Source: Gemmatimonadota bacterium
GTDB taxonomy: Bacteria > Gemmatimonadota > Gemmatimonadetes > Longimicrobiales > Gaopeijiaceae
Direction of reading: 5' to 3'
NCBI GenBank assembly: GCA_028874995.1
Contig: JAPPGM010000150.1
Coordinates: 1 to 42,987, forward strand
Length of the DNA: 42,987 nucleotides
The translations under genes were made by a program, and so were the position numbers. Positions 22,994-32,058 of the stretch are shown here, piece by piece. Numbering within the stretch: the stretch's first letter is position 1; each line of letters opens with the position of its first letter. Below the pieces are notes generated by a model that worked only from the letters and a program-made list of their open reading frames with translations, ran no database searches and was not told the DNA's origin.

Positions 22994-23957
22994 TGCGAGG
23001 GGAGGCGGAAGAGCCGGCGGTCGCGAGGGTAGTGCGAAACGCCTCTGCGCCGCTCGACAGCAGTTTGCTGCGCGCCAAGCGGCTGGCTTTCGTGGCGGCG
23101 ACGGGGAGGTCGTCCCCGCCGAGCGTGTGGGCGAAGAAGGTGGCTCCCCAGATGTCACCGCAACCGGTGGGATCGCCGGGGGCGGGGCCGTTCGGGACTG
23201 GGAAACGATGGCGCTCGGGCGGGCCGGTCGCGGTGGTGCTGGTCATGAGTTCCACTCCGGCGGCTCCATGGGTGACGACAATCGTCCCGGCGCGCCCGGC
23301 CAGGGCCCACAGGACGGTCGCCCAGGGTTCCCCGGCGTCCCCCACGAAGAGGGCGAATTCGTCGCGGTTCATCTGGACGGTTTCAAAACACCGGGCCCAT
23401 TCTTCGGCGGTGGCCAGGGGGCGGGGGCGCCGGCGCCCATCGGCGTCGATGTCCATGAACAGCGAGTGCAGGTCGGCGTACGTGGGGCCGCAGAAGCCGC
23501 GGCGCACGCGGTGCGCGGCCTCGAGATCCAGCTCCCAGCCGGCGATGAAGTTCACGTACAGCGCGTCCAGGGTGGGCAGGACCTCATCCAGCTCGGCTGC
23601 GGTCCATCCGGGCACCCCTCCGGTGAGAAACTCCGTACGGTCCGAGGGGGTGGAATAGACCAGCTCCACACGGTTGTTGGCTTCGGTCACCGGTCGCACG
23701 AACGAAGGATCTCCGACCCGCGACAATGAGCCGAGCCAGGCGGCGGCTTCGCCGTACAGATCGCTGCCGACCTTGACCAGCGGCACCAGGGTCCAGCCCG
23801 GCGGGAGGACTGCGTCCAGGGCCGCGAGGGCGTAGGCGATGCCGCCCCACGCCTCCACGGGGCTCCGCGCGCCGGAGTGACGAATCGTGTCCCGCACCAG
23901 CGTGCCCAGCACCCCGAGGCGCCTGGGGCCGGTTCCGCGCCGGGGCTCACGCACCAC
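22986..23957 (-). CDS. PfkB/ribokinase-family carbohydrate or nucleoside kinase
   Basis: A 323-residue kinase. The PfkB C-terminal signature is GDPTGCGDIWGATF at 261-274, with catalytic base D268 and the anion hole G265-C-G. N-terminal GVLGTLVRDTI and AWGGIAYALAALDAV (~36-50) replace the usual GG substrate motif closely. VTHGAAGVELM (~228-238) is the typical ATP-site strand. The substrate is unknown. The start is a GTG at 23957, 11 bases inside the end of the ROK kinase gene, so the two are coupled. The TAA stop lies within the AT-rich element. Confidence 0.85.
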   Translation of the reverse strand: MVREPRRGTGPRRLGVLGTLVRDTIRHSGARSPVEAWGGIAYALAALDAVLPPGWTLVPLVKVGSDLYGEAAAWLGSLSRVGDPSFVRPVTEANNRVELVYSTPSDRTEFLTGGVPGWTAAELDEVLPTLDALYVNFIAGWELDLEAAHRVRRGFCGPTYADLHSLFMDIDADGRRRPRPLATAEEWARCFETVQMNRDEFALFVGDAGEPWATVLWALAGRAGTIVVTHGAAGVELMTSTTATGPPERHRFPVPNGPAPGDPTGCGDIWGATFFAHTLGGDDLPVAATKASRLARSKLLSSGAEAFRTTLATAGSSASPRTM

Positions 23958-24987
23958 CGTACACGGTGCGCTTGAAGACCCCCGCCGCGCCGATCATCCC
24001 GGCGGTGTCGGGGATTTCGGAGGGAACGATGCGGCATGCCGCAACGGCCGAGGGAAAGGCCCGGCGGCGCACTTCTTCGCCGAGCGGCCCGAACAGGTAC
24101 TCGCCCGCCGCGGTCACGCCCCCCGCAACCACGATGACGTCCGGGCTCAGGAGGTTGACCAGGTTGGCCACCGCCACCGCCAGGATCCGCGCGGTCTCGG
24201 TGAGGATCCCGCGGGAGTACGCGTCGCCCCTCAGCGCCGCTTCGCACACCGCCCGGGCGGTGACGCGGCCGCTGCCGTTCAGCGCGATCTCGGCGAGGCG
24301 GGAGTCCCCCGCTTCGGTCAGCCCCTCGACTGCCCGGGCGGCGATTCCCGGCCCGGACGCGTACGCCTCCACACACCCCCTGGAACCGCACGCGCACAGC
24401 CGCCCCGCGAAGTCCACGGACATGTGTCCCACCTCCCCGGCGGCGTCGGACGCGCCGCGGTAGATCTCGCCCCCGATGACGATTCCACCCCCGATCCCTG
24501 TCCCCAGGGTCAGCCCGATGAGCCGGTCCGCCCCCTTCCCCGCCCCCTGCCACCATTCACCGTAGGCCGCGCAGTTGGCGTCGTTGTCCACCGTCACCGG
24601 CAGGCCCGTCGCCTCGGCGACCAGATCCCGCAGCGGGACGTTCCGCCACCCCAGGTTCGGGGTCTCCAGGACCACGCCCGCCTTTCGGTCCAGCGGCCCC
24701 GGGCACCCCACGCCGATCCCCGCCACCTCCCCCCGCCCGACCTCCCCGGCCGCGCTTCGAAGCATGTCGGCCACCCTTGCCACCACGTCAGCGGGACCTC
24801 TCTCGGGTCGGGTGCGCTCCCGCCTGACCACGCCCGGAACCCCTCCCTCGAACGGAATCAGCCCCGCCCGCAGGTTGGTCCCGCCGATGTCCACCCCGGC
24901 GATCCAGCGCGGGGCCGCGGCACTCTCCCTCCCGGTGCCCCGGCTCCCCGTGCCGCCCCCGGCCGCATCACGCCCGGGCCCCCTCAC
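23947..24987 (-). CDS. ROK-family sugar kinase (glucokinase-type)
   Basis: A 346-residue kinase. The phosphate-1 motif is [12 protein letters not shown] (~31-42), then [23 protein letters not shown], the ROK HExGH-like GEVGHMSVD and the zinc motif [21 protein letters not shown] supplies the catalytic Asp. The likely substrate is glucose or another hexose. The long open frame upstream belongs to lepA shadow sequence. The GTG at 24987 overlaps the lepA stop (GTGA) and has GGAG seven bases upstream, which decides the start. It is followed by the PfkB kinase gene, giving a lepA-ROK-PfkB transcription unit. Confidence 0.92.
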   Translation of the reverse strand: MRGPGRDAAGGGTGSRGTGRESAAAPRWIAGVDIGGTNLRAGLIPFEGGVPGVVRRERTRPERGPADVVARVADMLRSAAGEVGRGEVAGIGVGCPGPLDRKAGVVLETPNLGWRNVPLRDLVAEATGLPVTVDNDANCAAYGEWWQGAGKGADRLIGLTLGTGIGGGIVIGGEIYRGASDAAGEVGHMSVDFAGRLCACGSRGCVEAYASGPGIAARAVEGLTEAGDSRLAEIALNGSGRVTARAVCEAALRGDAYSRGILTETARILAVAVANLVNLLSPDVIVVAGGVTAAGEYLFGPLGEEVRRRAFPSAVAACRIVPSEIPDTAGMIGAAGVFKRTVYGGA

Positions 24988-26792
24988 GAGCGGTCTCCGT
25001 CCAGCTGCAACACCGCCATGAACGCCTCCTGGGGAATCTCCACCGACCCCACCTGCTTCATCCGCTTCTTGCCCTCCTTCTGGCGCTCCAGGAGCTTGCG
25101 CTTCCGCGTGATGTCGCCGCCGTAGCACTTCGCGGTCACGTTCTTGCGCAGGGCCTTGACGTTCGAACGCGCGATGACCTGGCCACCGATGGCTGCCTGC
25201 AGCGCCACCTGGAACTGCTGCCTGGGTATCAGCTCCTTCAGCTTGCGTACGAGCGCCCTCCCGTGTTGGTAGGCGCCCTTGCGGTGGAGGATGACCGAGA
25301 AGGCGTCGACCGGCTCCTGGTTCACCAGGATGTCGAGCTTCACCAGGTCGCCCGCACGGTACTCGTGGAACTCGTAGTCGAGCGCTGCGTATCCCCGCGT
25401 TCCGCCCTTGAGCCGGCCGTAGAAGTCCAGCACGATTTCCGCGAGGGGGAGCTCGTAGTCCATCTCGACCCGGCGCGGATCCAGGTAGGTCATGCCGCGG
25501 AAGACGCCGCGACGTTCGTGGCATAGCTTCTGCACGTTCCCGATGTAGTCGGCGGGCGTCATGATGCGGGCCCGCACCACAGGTTCGGCCACCGCGTCGA
25601 CCAGGGCGCGATCGGGCAGCTCGGCCGGGTTCTCGACCGAGAGGATGTCACCCTCCGACATCGTCACCCGGTACTTCACGTTGGGCACGGTCGTGACCAG
25701 CTTGACCCCGAACTCGCGGTCCAGCCGCTCCTGCACGATCTCGAGGTGGAGCAGGCCCAGGAAGCCGCAGCGAAACCCGAACCCGAGGGCCCGGGAGGTT
25801 TCGGGTTCGAACCTCAGCGAGGCGTCGTTGAGCCGGAGGCGGTGGAGCGCGTCGCGGAGCTCCTCGTAGTCGTCGGCATCCGAGGGGTAGAGACCCGCGA
25901 AGACCATGGGCTTGGCTTCCTGATACCCGGGCAACAGCTCGTCCGAACGGTTCGCGGCGTCCAGAACGGTGTCGCCCACGCGCGTGTCGGTGACGGCCTT
26001 GATCGCCGCCACGAGGTATCCCACCTCACCGGGCCCGAGCGCCTGCGCGGGAACGCGGCCCAGCCTGAGATGGCCCACCTCGGTCACCTCGTAGCCGGCC
26101 GTCACCGCGCCGAAGGTGATCGTCATACCGGCCCTGAGCGTGCCGTCCACGACGCGGACGGTGGGCACCGCGCCCAGGTACTGGTCGTAGTACGAATCGA
26201 AGATCAGCGCCCTGAGCGGAGCGGTTGCATCGCCCGAGGGAGGCGGGATGCGCTCGACCACGGCCTCCAGCACCGCCTCGATCCCCGTCCCCTCCTTGGC
26301 CGACACCTGCACCACCTGGTCGGGTTCGATCCCCATCAGGTCGGCCACCTCGTGGCGGCGGCGTTCGGGCTCCGCCCCCGGCAGGTCGATCTTGTTGAGG
26401 ACAGGTATGATCTCGAGGTCCGCCTCCAGGGCCAGAAAGAGGTTGGAGAGCGTCTGTGCCTGCACACCCTGGGTGGCGTCGACGACCAGGATCGCGCCTT
26501 CGCACGCCGCGAGCGAACGGGAAACCTCGTAGGTGAAATCGACGTGGCCGGGGGTGTCGATGAGGTTGAAGTCGAAGTTGCGGCCGTCCCGGGCGGTGTA
26601 CGCCATGCGCACGGCGTGCAGCTTGATGGTGATGCCCCGCTCGCGCTCCAGTTCGTTGGAGTCGAGCACCTGGTCCCTCATCTGGCGGCGGTCCAGGGTG
26701 GCGGTGGCCTCGAGGAGCCGGTCGGCCAGCGTGGACTTGCCGTGGTCGATGTGGGCGATGATGCAGAAGTTGCGAATGAGGTCGGTCCGCAC
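24984..26792 (-). CDS. lepA: Elongation factor 4 (LepA), ribosome back-translocating GTPase
   Basis: A 602-residue translational GTPase. The G1 loop AHIDHGKST is at 13-21, the switch region RERGITIKL at ~51-59, [12 protein letters not shown] (~79-90) and the NKID-type motif [13 protein letters not shown] (~133-145). The LepA-specific C-terminal domain is clear ([29 protein letters not shown]). The start is a GTG at 26792 ([19 protein letters not shown]); no Shine-Dalgarno is visible. It is essentially full length. Downstream it overlaps the ROK kinase by four bases. Confidence 0.96.
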   Translation of the reverse strand: MRTDLIRNFCIIAHIDHGKSTLADRLLEATATLDRRQMRDQVLDSNELERERGITIKLHAVRMAYTARDGRNFDFNLIDTPGHVDFTYEVSRSLAACEGAILVVDATQGVQAQTLSNLFLALEADLEIIPVLNKIDLPGAEPERRRHEVADLMGIEPDQVVQVSAKEGTGIEAVLEAVVERIPPPSGDATAPLRALIFDSYYDQYLGAVPTVRVVDGTLRAGMTITFGAVTAGYEVTEVGHLRLGRVPAQALGPGEVGYLVAAIKAVTDTRVGDTVLDAANRSDELLPGYQEAKPMVFAGLYPSDADDYEELRDALHRLRLNDASLRFEPETSRALGFGFRCGFLGLLHLEIVQERLDREFGVKLVTTVPNVKYRVTMSEGDILSVENPAELPDRALVDAVAEPVVRARIMTPADYIGNVQKLCHERRGVFRGMTYLDPRRVEMDYELPLAEIVLDFYGRLKGGTRGYAALDYEFHEYRAGDLVKLDILVNQEPVDAFSVILHRKGAYQHGRALVRKLKELIPRQQFQVALQAAIGGQVIARSNVKALRKNVTAKCYGGDITRKRKLLERQKEGKKRMKQVGSVEIPQEAFMAVLQLDGDRS

Positions 26793-27132
26793 GGAAGACC
26801 CGGTTGGTGGGGGTGGAGGGGCGCAGCCGGTTTCGCGCTCATGACCTGACGGGCCCTCAGCCGGTTACTCGAAGGTAACCGGGCCGATTTTGGGCGGTCA
26901 ATCGGGCCCGCCAACCGCCCGCCAGGGGTCGTTCACCGTCCCGGGAGGTAGAGCCGCGCCACCGAATCCCGTCCGGGCGGGTCCGCCGGCAGGCGTAAGG
27001 TGCGTATTGACTTTGCTATCCGCCTGCCGTCATTTTCACCGACAGGCGCTACATCGTGGGTGTGGACCGCGCCGGGCGCCCCATGCCCACCTGTCCGCCC
27101 ATGCACCCCACTTTGACGGAAGGTTGATTTCA
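26793..27132. other. Divergent intergenic region between lepA and the TonB-dependent receptor
   Basis: A 340-base gap with no gene seen. It holds the perfect hairpin at 26861-26882. A TTGACT at 27007-27012 could be a -35 for the receptor, but the -10 position (TCATTT) is poor. GGAAGG occurs 12 bases before the receptor ATG as a possible ribosome-binding site. The rest is ordinary GC-rich sequence. Confidence 0.6.
26861..26882. repeat. Perfect 8-bp inverted repeat upstream of lepA
   Basis: CCGGTTAC-N6-GTAACCGG, followed on the plus strand by GCCGATTTTGGG. It is 68 bases upstream of the lepA GTG. On the minus strand it would lie in the lepA leader; on the plus strand it is upstream of the receptor. 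It could be an operator or a weak terminator for incoming transcription. The symmetry is certain and the role unknown. Confidence 0.6.
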
Positions 27133-30100
27133 ATGCGACGATGGCAGTCGCGGTTTCCCGTCCCGTTTCTCGTTTTCGGCTTCCTGGTTTGTACTTCAGT
27201 TCCAAGTGGTCTCGGTGCGCAGCAGACCGGCACCATCACCGGTACGGTACTGGACGCCGCAACGGCCCACCCGATCCCGGGAGCGCGCATCGAAATCGTG
27301 GCGCTGGGCAGGGCGGTGGTGTCGCAGGAGGGGGGTCGCTTCGTCATGGGCGGCGTTCCCGTCGGCACGCATGAGATCCGTGTGGAGATGCTCGGACATG
27401 TGGATCTCACGCAGACGGTTACCGTGACCGCCGGTGGAACCGTGGAGGTGGAACTGCGGATGGAACCCGATGCGTTCCACCTGCACGAGCTCGTGGTGAC
27501 CGGCACGGCCTTCGAGGAATCTCCTGTCGAACTCCCCTACGCGGTCTCGATTTCGGGCCGCAGGACGCTGGCCGAACTGGGATCGCCGCAGGCCTTCGAC
27601 TTCTTCCGGAATCTCCCCGCCAGCCAGGGGATTCTCGGCGCCCGCCAGGGGTGGTACACCACGCGGCCACCCGGACTCGTATCGGAGACCGTGGCGTCGG
27701 TCAATCTCCGGGGCCTCGGGGCCTCGCGCACTCTCGTGCTCCTGAACGGCCGCCGCCAGGTATACATCCCGATCCGCCTTGCCGGGGGCCGCTTCGTCGA
27801 CGTCAACGCGTTCCCGTCGATCGCCCTGGACCGGATCGAGACGGTGAAGGAGGGGGCATCCGCGGTCTACGGTTCCGACGCGGTGACCGGAGTGGTGAAC
27901 TTTCTGACCCGCAGTCATTTCGAGGGCCTCGAGGTCTCCGGCTCCCACGAGTACTTCTCCGGCGCGGGTGAAAGCAATGTCGGCGCCATCTGGGGCTCCG
28001 AACTGGGCGAGCGGGCGCACGCGGTCGTTTCGGCGGAGGCGTTCTTCACCCAGGAACTCGCGGTGGAGGAGCGGGACTGGACGCTGGGCGGTTTCGTTCC
28101 AGGCGGTGGCGGCTGGTCGTACACCGGCAATCCGGGCGCATTCCTTTTCCCAAGACTGACGGGGGACGAATCACCGGACGAGTTCGTTTCGGCCCTGCTC
28201 GACGCGCACTACGGCGGCTGGGGGGGCGTGTTCGTCGATCCGCAGTGCGAGGGGTTCGGGGGCTTCCTCGAGCCGGACGAGACCTGCCGCTTCGACTACG
28301 GCCCCTTCGACAACCTGGCCGAGGCCTCACGTCAGATCCGGGCCTTCGCCGAACTCAACGGGAGTTTCGGCGACGCATCGAGCTACCGTCTGGAGGCCCT
28401 GTGGGCGGAGGCCAGCACGCCCAACTGGGTTACAACACCCTCATACCCGCCCATCTCGCCCTACAACGGGTCCCAGTTGATCGAACCCACACATCCGGGA
28501 CGGCAGGTATTCTGCAACAGCTATGGGCAAGCCGCCGGGTTCGCCGACACCGACGCGTGCCTGGAGAACGACTGGTATTTCTTCGGCCGCATGGTCGGAA
28601 ACTCCGGCCCCCCGCGGACGCTGCGCCGGGACTCCCGCACGCAGCGCTTCGCCGCCTCTCTTGAACATGCATTCGAAGGCTTCGGGGGACGGGAGGCGGC
28701 ATTCGAGCTGGCCGCCGGCTTCTCGCGGTCGACAGGCAACGCCAACCTCCCCGGCGAGTACCTCTATCGCAAGTTCCTGGCGTTTCGGGGATTCGGGGGG
28801 CCGAACTGCGGCGTCGGCGTCGTAAGCGACCCGTCGAGCCCGTCCGGCATGGCACTGGGACCCCTGAACGGCCAGGTGGCCGGGCAGGGCAGCTGCATGT
28901 ACTACAACCCGTTCAGCAGCGCCCATAAGAACTCGGTGCAGCCGGATGCGCCCTATCGCGACCGGGACAACCCCGACTACGTCCCGGGGCTCGACAACAC
29001 TCAGGAGCTGATCGACTGGATCAACGGCGAAAGCAATCTGGATAACGAAGCCAATCTCCTTGTCGTGGACGCGCTCCTGAAGGGCGCCCTGGCGGAGGAG
29101 GCGGAATACGCGGTCGGCTACCAGTTCCGCAGGCTGAGCGTGGGGGCCCAGCCCAACGATCCCGGGAATCTCGACGTGACACCGTGCGCCATCCCGGGGG
29201 ACCGGAGTTGCCCCGACCCGTTCGGGCCCTTCCACTTCACCGGGAGCTTCTTCCCCTACGACGACGCCCAGACCGTGCACCGTTTCTTCGCGGAATCCCG
29301 CCTTGAACTCGGACACCGGATACACGGGCAGGTCGCCGCGAACTACGAATTCCACGGTTCGGTCCGGAGCTTCGACCCCAAGGTCGCGGTGCGCGTCGAG
29401 CTGGCGGAACCGTTCGCCCTTCGCGGGTCGATCCAGACCACCTTCCGAACGCCCTCCGTCGACGACCTCAACGAGGGCGTGAACACGGCGCTGGAGTATG
29501 TGAGCGCGGCCGGAATCTACAAGGGGATCGACACCTACGGCGACGAGGATCTGGTTCCCGAGCGGGCCTTCACCTACAACGTGGGCGCCACCTTCCAGCT
29601 GCCGCGCTTGCGCGCCTCGATCGACTACTGGGACTACGACTTCAAGAATGTCATCGATGTCCTGCCCTATGAAGGCATCGCCAGCCTGTATGCGGCCGGC
29701 GGAAGCCAGCGGGAGGCGGTGAAGAATCTCGTGACCTGTCCCGGGAACAGGCAGGACGGCTCATGTGACATTCAGTCGGTGGAGCGGATCGAGGTGCGTT
29801 TCGTCAACTGGCCGGGTGTCAGGATGTCGGGCATCGACTTTCACGCCAGCGCCCGTATTCCTCGCGGGGAGGGGATCGTGTCGCTGGAGCTGGACGGCAC
29901 CTACGGCAGGGAGTTCACCGTCCGGGCGCTGGATGTGGCGGGCGTCGAGGTGCTCGGGGAGCACGACGCAACCGGGAAGCTGAACTGGGCCAATCCCATC
30001 GCCCCTCCCCTGCCCCAGTGGAAATCGAGCGTATCGGCCGGGTATCACGTGGGCGATTACAGCGTGGTCAACTATCTCAATACGGTCTCGGGATACACGA

Positions 30101-30327
30101 ACGAAGCCTTTGTGGGCACCCAGTACGAACACATCGACCGGTTTCTGACGTGGGACGTCAGCCTGCTCAGGCGCGCGTCCGACCAGTTCGACATGGGCCT
30201 GTCGGTGCTGAATGTTCTGGACGCCCCACCACCTCTGGTGAGGTGGGAGGCATCCTACGACGGCTTCACCCACAGCCCCAAGGGCCGGCGGATCAAGCTC
30301 TCACTGACGTACCGGATGGGGAACTGA
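27133..30327 (+). CDS. TonB-dependent outer-membrane receptor with N-terminal carboxypeptidase-regulatory-like domain
   Basis: A 1064-residue outer-membrane protein. The signal peptide ends near residue 29 (GLGAQQ). A CarboxypepD_reg-like beta-sandwich is at ~32-110 (TITGTVLDAATAHPIPGARIEIV). The plug domain is at ~115-255 (SVNLRGLGASRTLVLLNGRR, IETVKEGASAVYGSDAVTGVVNFLT). A long 22-strand-type barrel runs to the end and finishes in a typical aromatic/hydrophobic strand (IKLSLTYRMGN). Paired cysteines occur in several putative extracellular loops. No SusD-like gene follows, so it is probably not a SusCD system. The substrate (siderophore, glycan, cobalamin, peptide) is not decidable. The start at 27133 is chosen because the signal peptide begins there. 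Confidence 0.92.
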   Translation: MRRWQSRFPVPFLVFGFLVCTSVPSGLGAQQTGTITGTVLDAATAHPIPGARIEIVALGRAVVSQEGGRFVMGGVPVGTHEIRVEMLGHVDLTQTVTVTAGGTVEVELRMEPDAFHLHELVVTGTAFEESPVELPYAVSISGRRTLAELGSPQAFDFFRNLPASQGILGARQGWYTTRPPGLVSETVASVNLRGLGASRTLVLLNGRRQVYIPIRLAGGRFVDVNAFPSIALDRIETVKEGASAVYGSDAVTGVVNFLTRSHFEGLEVSGSHEYFSGAGESNVGAIWGSELGERAHAVVSAEAFFTQELAVEERDWTLGGFVPGGGGWSYTGNPGAFLFPRLTGDESPDEFVSALLDAHYGGWGGVFVDPQCEGFGGFLEPDETCRFDYGPFDNLAEASRQIRAFAELNGSFGDASSYRLEALWAEASTPNWVTTPSYPPISPYNGSQLIEPTHPGRQVFCNSYGQAAGFADTDACLENDWYFFGRMVGNSGPPRTLRRDSRTQRFAASLEHAFEGFGGREAAFELAAGFSRSTGNANLPGEYLYRKFLAFRGFGGPNCGVGVVSDPSSPSGMALGPLNGQVAGQGSCMYYNPFSSAHKNSVQPDAPYRDRDNPDYVPGLDNTQELIDWINGESNLDNEANLLVVDALLKGALAEEAEYAVGYQFRRLSVGAQPNDPGNLDVTPCAIPGDRSCPDPFGPFHFTGSFFPYDDAQTVHRFFAESRLELGHRIHGQVAANYEFHGSVRSFDPKVAVRVELAEPFALRGSIQTTFRTPSVDDLNEGVNTALEYVSAAGIYKGIDTYGDEDLVPERAFTYNVGATFQLPRLRASIDYWDYDFKNVIDVLPYEGIASLYAAGGSQREAVKNLVTCPGNRQDGSCDIQSVERIEVRFVNWPGVRMSGIDFHASARIPRGEGIVSLELDGTYGREFTVRALDVAGVEVLGEHDATGKLNWANPIAPPLPQWKSSVSAGYHVGDYSVVNYLNTVSGYTNEAFVGTQYEHIDRFLTWDVSLLRRASDQFDMGLSVLNVLDAPPPLVRWEASYDGFTHSPKGRRIKLSLTYRMGN

Positions 30328-30434
30328 GGGGGGGCAGGAGGGGGACAGGGGAGGGCGAGTAGCTGGGACCAGTTGCTCCCTTCGGGGGTGAGCCACGGCG
30401 GCAAGCGGCGGCTGTGGCTTCAGGGCCGGATAGT

Positions 30435-30471
30435 GTAAACTGCACATTACAATTTGTAATGTACAGTTTAC
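30435..30471. repeat. 37-base near-perfect AT-rich palindrome, copy 3 of the element
   Basis: GTAAACTG at the left end pairs with CAGTTTAC at the right, and CATTACA-N3-TGTAATG sits at the centre. Only one base pair plus the middle base break the symmetry of the 18-base arms. It matches the elements at 18185-18225 and 22953-22993 over most of its length. It lies between the convergent receptor and relE-like genes, where a bidirectional terminator or a resting site of a small repeat would be expected. Confidence 0.8.
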
Positions 30472-30484
30472 CACTTGCCGAGTC

Positions 30485-30760
30485 TCAACCCCCGGTCGAC
30501 TTCCTGTATATGTCCTTGCGATGCCCGATCTTGAGGATGATGATGACCAGTCTGCGCCGACTCACACTGTAGAGGACCCGGTATCGGCCGACGCGAGCGC
30601 GGTAGACATCCTCGTAGCCGGTGAGCTTTCTGGCACCGGGCGGGAAAGGGTCGTCCGCTAGTGCCAGCATTCTGCGCGCTACCCGTTCCTGATCCGGCCG
30701 CGGCAGTCTTCGCAACTGCCTCTCCGCAGTTCGGGAGACCTCGATCTCATACCGAGGCAT
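30485..30760 (-). CDS. RelE/ParE-superfamily toxin (mRNA interferase-type)
   Basis: A 91-residue toxin of the RelE/ParE fold. Signatures are YEIEVSRTAERQLRRLP at the N-terminus, PFPPGARKLTGYEDVYRARVGRYRVLYSV in the centre and the C-terminal GHRKDIYR. RelE toxins cut mRNA on the ribosome; GHRKDIY with the Arg-rich core favours this over the gyrase-poisoning ParE group. The start overlaps the antitoxin gene by 14 bases, the normal antitoxin-first arrangement. Confidence 0.88.
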   Translation of the reverse strand: MPRYEIEVSRTAERQLRRLPRPDQERVARRMLALADDPFPPGARKLTGYEDVYRARVGRYRVLYSVSRRRLVIIILKIGHRKDIYRKSTGG

Positions 30761-30971
30761 CGAGCCCCAGGTCGGTCAGGACATCCCGCAGTGGCCTTGT
30801 CGGCTCGTGGCGGATCCTCTTCAGGTCCTCGATGTCTTCCAGTTCCTCCAGGCGGTCGAGCAGCGCCTCCTGGACGAAGTGACTCAGGATCACACCTCTC
30901 GATCGACAATGGCGGACGACCGCGTTCCGTAGAGCCTCATCCACTCTGACGTTGATCTGCACCTTGGCCAT
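30747..30971 (-). CDS. Antitoxin, ribbon-helix-helix (CopG-like) DNA-binding protein
   Basis: A 74-residue protein. KVQINVRVDEALRNAVVRHCRSRGVILSHFVQEALLDRLEEL (~3-44) fits a ribbon-helix-helix dimeric DNA-binding domain. The acidic C-terminal tail (EDIEDLKRIRHEPTRPLRDVLTDLG) would wrap the toxin. The ATG at 30971 (MAKVQINV) is chosen over the upstream start at 31016. The palindromic site at 31007-31023 lies 36 bases upstream and probably gives autoregulation. Confidence 0.85.
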   Translation of the reverse strand: MAKVQINVRVDEALRNAVVRHCRSRGVILSHFVQEALLDRLEELEDIEDLKRIRHEPTRPLRDVLTDLGLDASV

Positions 30972-31006
30972 ACGTGTCTCCCCGGTCAGGTCAGTATCGG
31001 TTCTGA

Positions 31007-31023
31007 ATGCTAGCATCTGCTAG
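31007..31023. promoter_or_regulatory. Overlapping palindromes, probable toxin-antitoxin operator
   Basis: ATGCTAGCAT (31007-31016) and CTAGCA-TC-TGCTAG (31010-31023) are both exact palindromes and overlap. Read on the minus strand they lie directly upstream of the antitoxin gene. A GATACT (30993-30998) could be its -10 box. Paired short palindromes are usual for ribbon-helix-helix antitoxins. Confidence 0.6.
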
Positions 31024-31118
31024 ATCGCGGTGCAATGCGGCACCCGGCGCGAACCCCTGAATGGCAGGGGACCGTCCCCCTTCCCCACACCCCCACCCGC
31101 GTCCACATTCAATGGACC

Positions 31119-32048
31119 ATGGCCACCAACGAAACCGTCACCCCACACCGCGACCGCCGCGGCGACCTCCTCGATCCCGCCACCCTGGCACAGCTCGGCG
31201 GAATCGACATCATCGCGCGGCAGGTGGTGCACGGGTTCCTGCTGGGACTCCACCGGTCTCCCAACCGTGGATTCTCCGCCGAGTTCGCCGAGAATCGCGC
31301 CTATCAGCCCGGCGACGATCTCCGCACCCTCGACTGGCGCCTGTTCGCGCGTTCGGACCGCTTCTTCGTGAAGCAGTACGAGGAGGAGACGAACCTGCGC
31401 GCGTACATGCTGATCGACATCAGCGAGTCGATGGCGTGGACGTCGCGGCCGCGCCTGCCTTCCAAGCTGTGGTACGCCAAGCACCTGGCGGCCGCCGTCT
31501 CCCTGATCCTCATCCGGCAGGGTGACATCGTCGGACTCATGGCGTTCCACGAGAGGATCGTGAGGCAGACCCGGGCCCGGGGAGGCAAGGTGCACTGGCG
31601 AATGCTCCTGCAGCACCTGCACGCCCTCCAAGGCGGTGGCCGCACCGACTCGGAGTCGGCGATCAAGGACGTGGCCATGCGGCTCAAGCGGAAGGGGCTG
31701 GTGATCCTGATCTCGGATCTGCTGGTCAACTCGGCCGCTACGGCCAAGGCTCTGATCTACCTGCAGCATACCGGGCACGAGGTACTCGTCTTCCACCTCA
31801 TCGACCCCGGCGAGCGTGACCTCCCCACCACCGGCGAAACCCGGTTCGTGGACCCCGAGACGGGGGACTCGCTGCAGGTGTCGGTGGCGGACATGCGGCG
31901 CCAGTACCGGGACGCCGTCGAGAACGCGGTCGCCGACTGGACCACGACCCTGACGAGCCGGGGGATCGCCTACTCGACGATCGGCACCGACGAGCCACTG
32001 TCGCGGGCGCTGCGCTTCTACCTGTGGAAGCGGCAGCGGCTTCCCTAG
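31119..32048 (+). CDS. DUF58-family protein (VWA-like fold)
   Basis: A 309-residue cytoplasmic DUF58 protein. The core motif GFSAEFAENRAYQPGDDLRTLDWRLFAR (~51-78) and the degenerate MIDAS-like DISES at 100-104 are typical. Such proteins usually work with a MoxR AAA+ ATPase and Bat-type VWA membrane proteins in protein maturation or aerotolerance. It is followed after ten bases by the BatA-like gene, but no moxR is seen nearby. The ATG at 31119 (MATNETVTPH) is chosen because the frame upstream has no family similarity. Confidence 0.9.
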   Translation: MATNETVTPHRDRRGDLLDPATLAQLGGIDIIARQVVHGFLLGLHRSPNRGFSAEFAENRAYQPGDDLRTLDWRLFARSDRFFVKQYEEETNLRAYMLIDISESMAWTSRPRLPSKLWYAKHLAAAVSLILIRQGDIVGLMAFHERIVRQTRARGGKVHWRMLLQHLHALQGGGRTDSESAIKDVAMRLKRKGLVILISDLLVNSAATAKALIYLQHTGHEVLVFHLIDPGERDLPTTGETRFVDPETGDSLQVSVADMRRQYRDAVENAVADWTTTLTSRGIAYSTIGTDEPLSRALRFYLWKRQRLP

Positions 32049-32058
32049 CGGACCGCCG

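Noticed and set aside
26890-27132. Upstream extension of the TonB-dependent receptor to 26890
   Set aside because: The extension has no signal peptide and the genuine one begins at 27133. The upstream codons are intergenic sequence.
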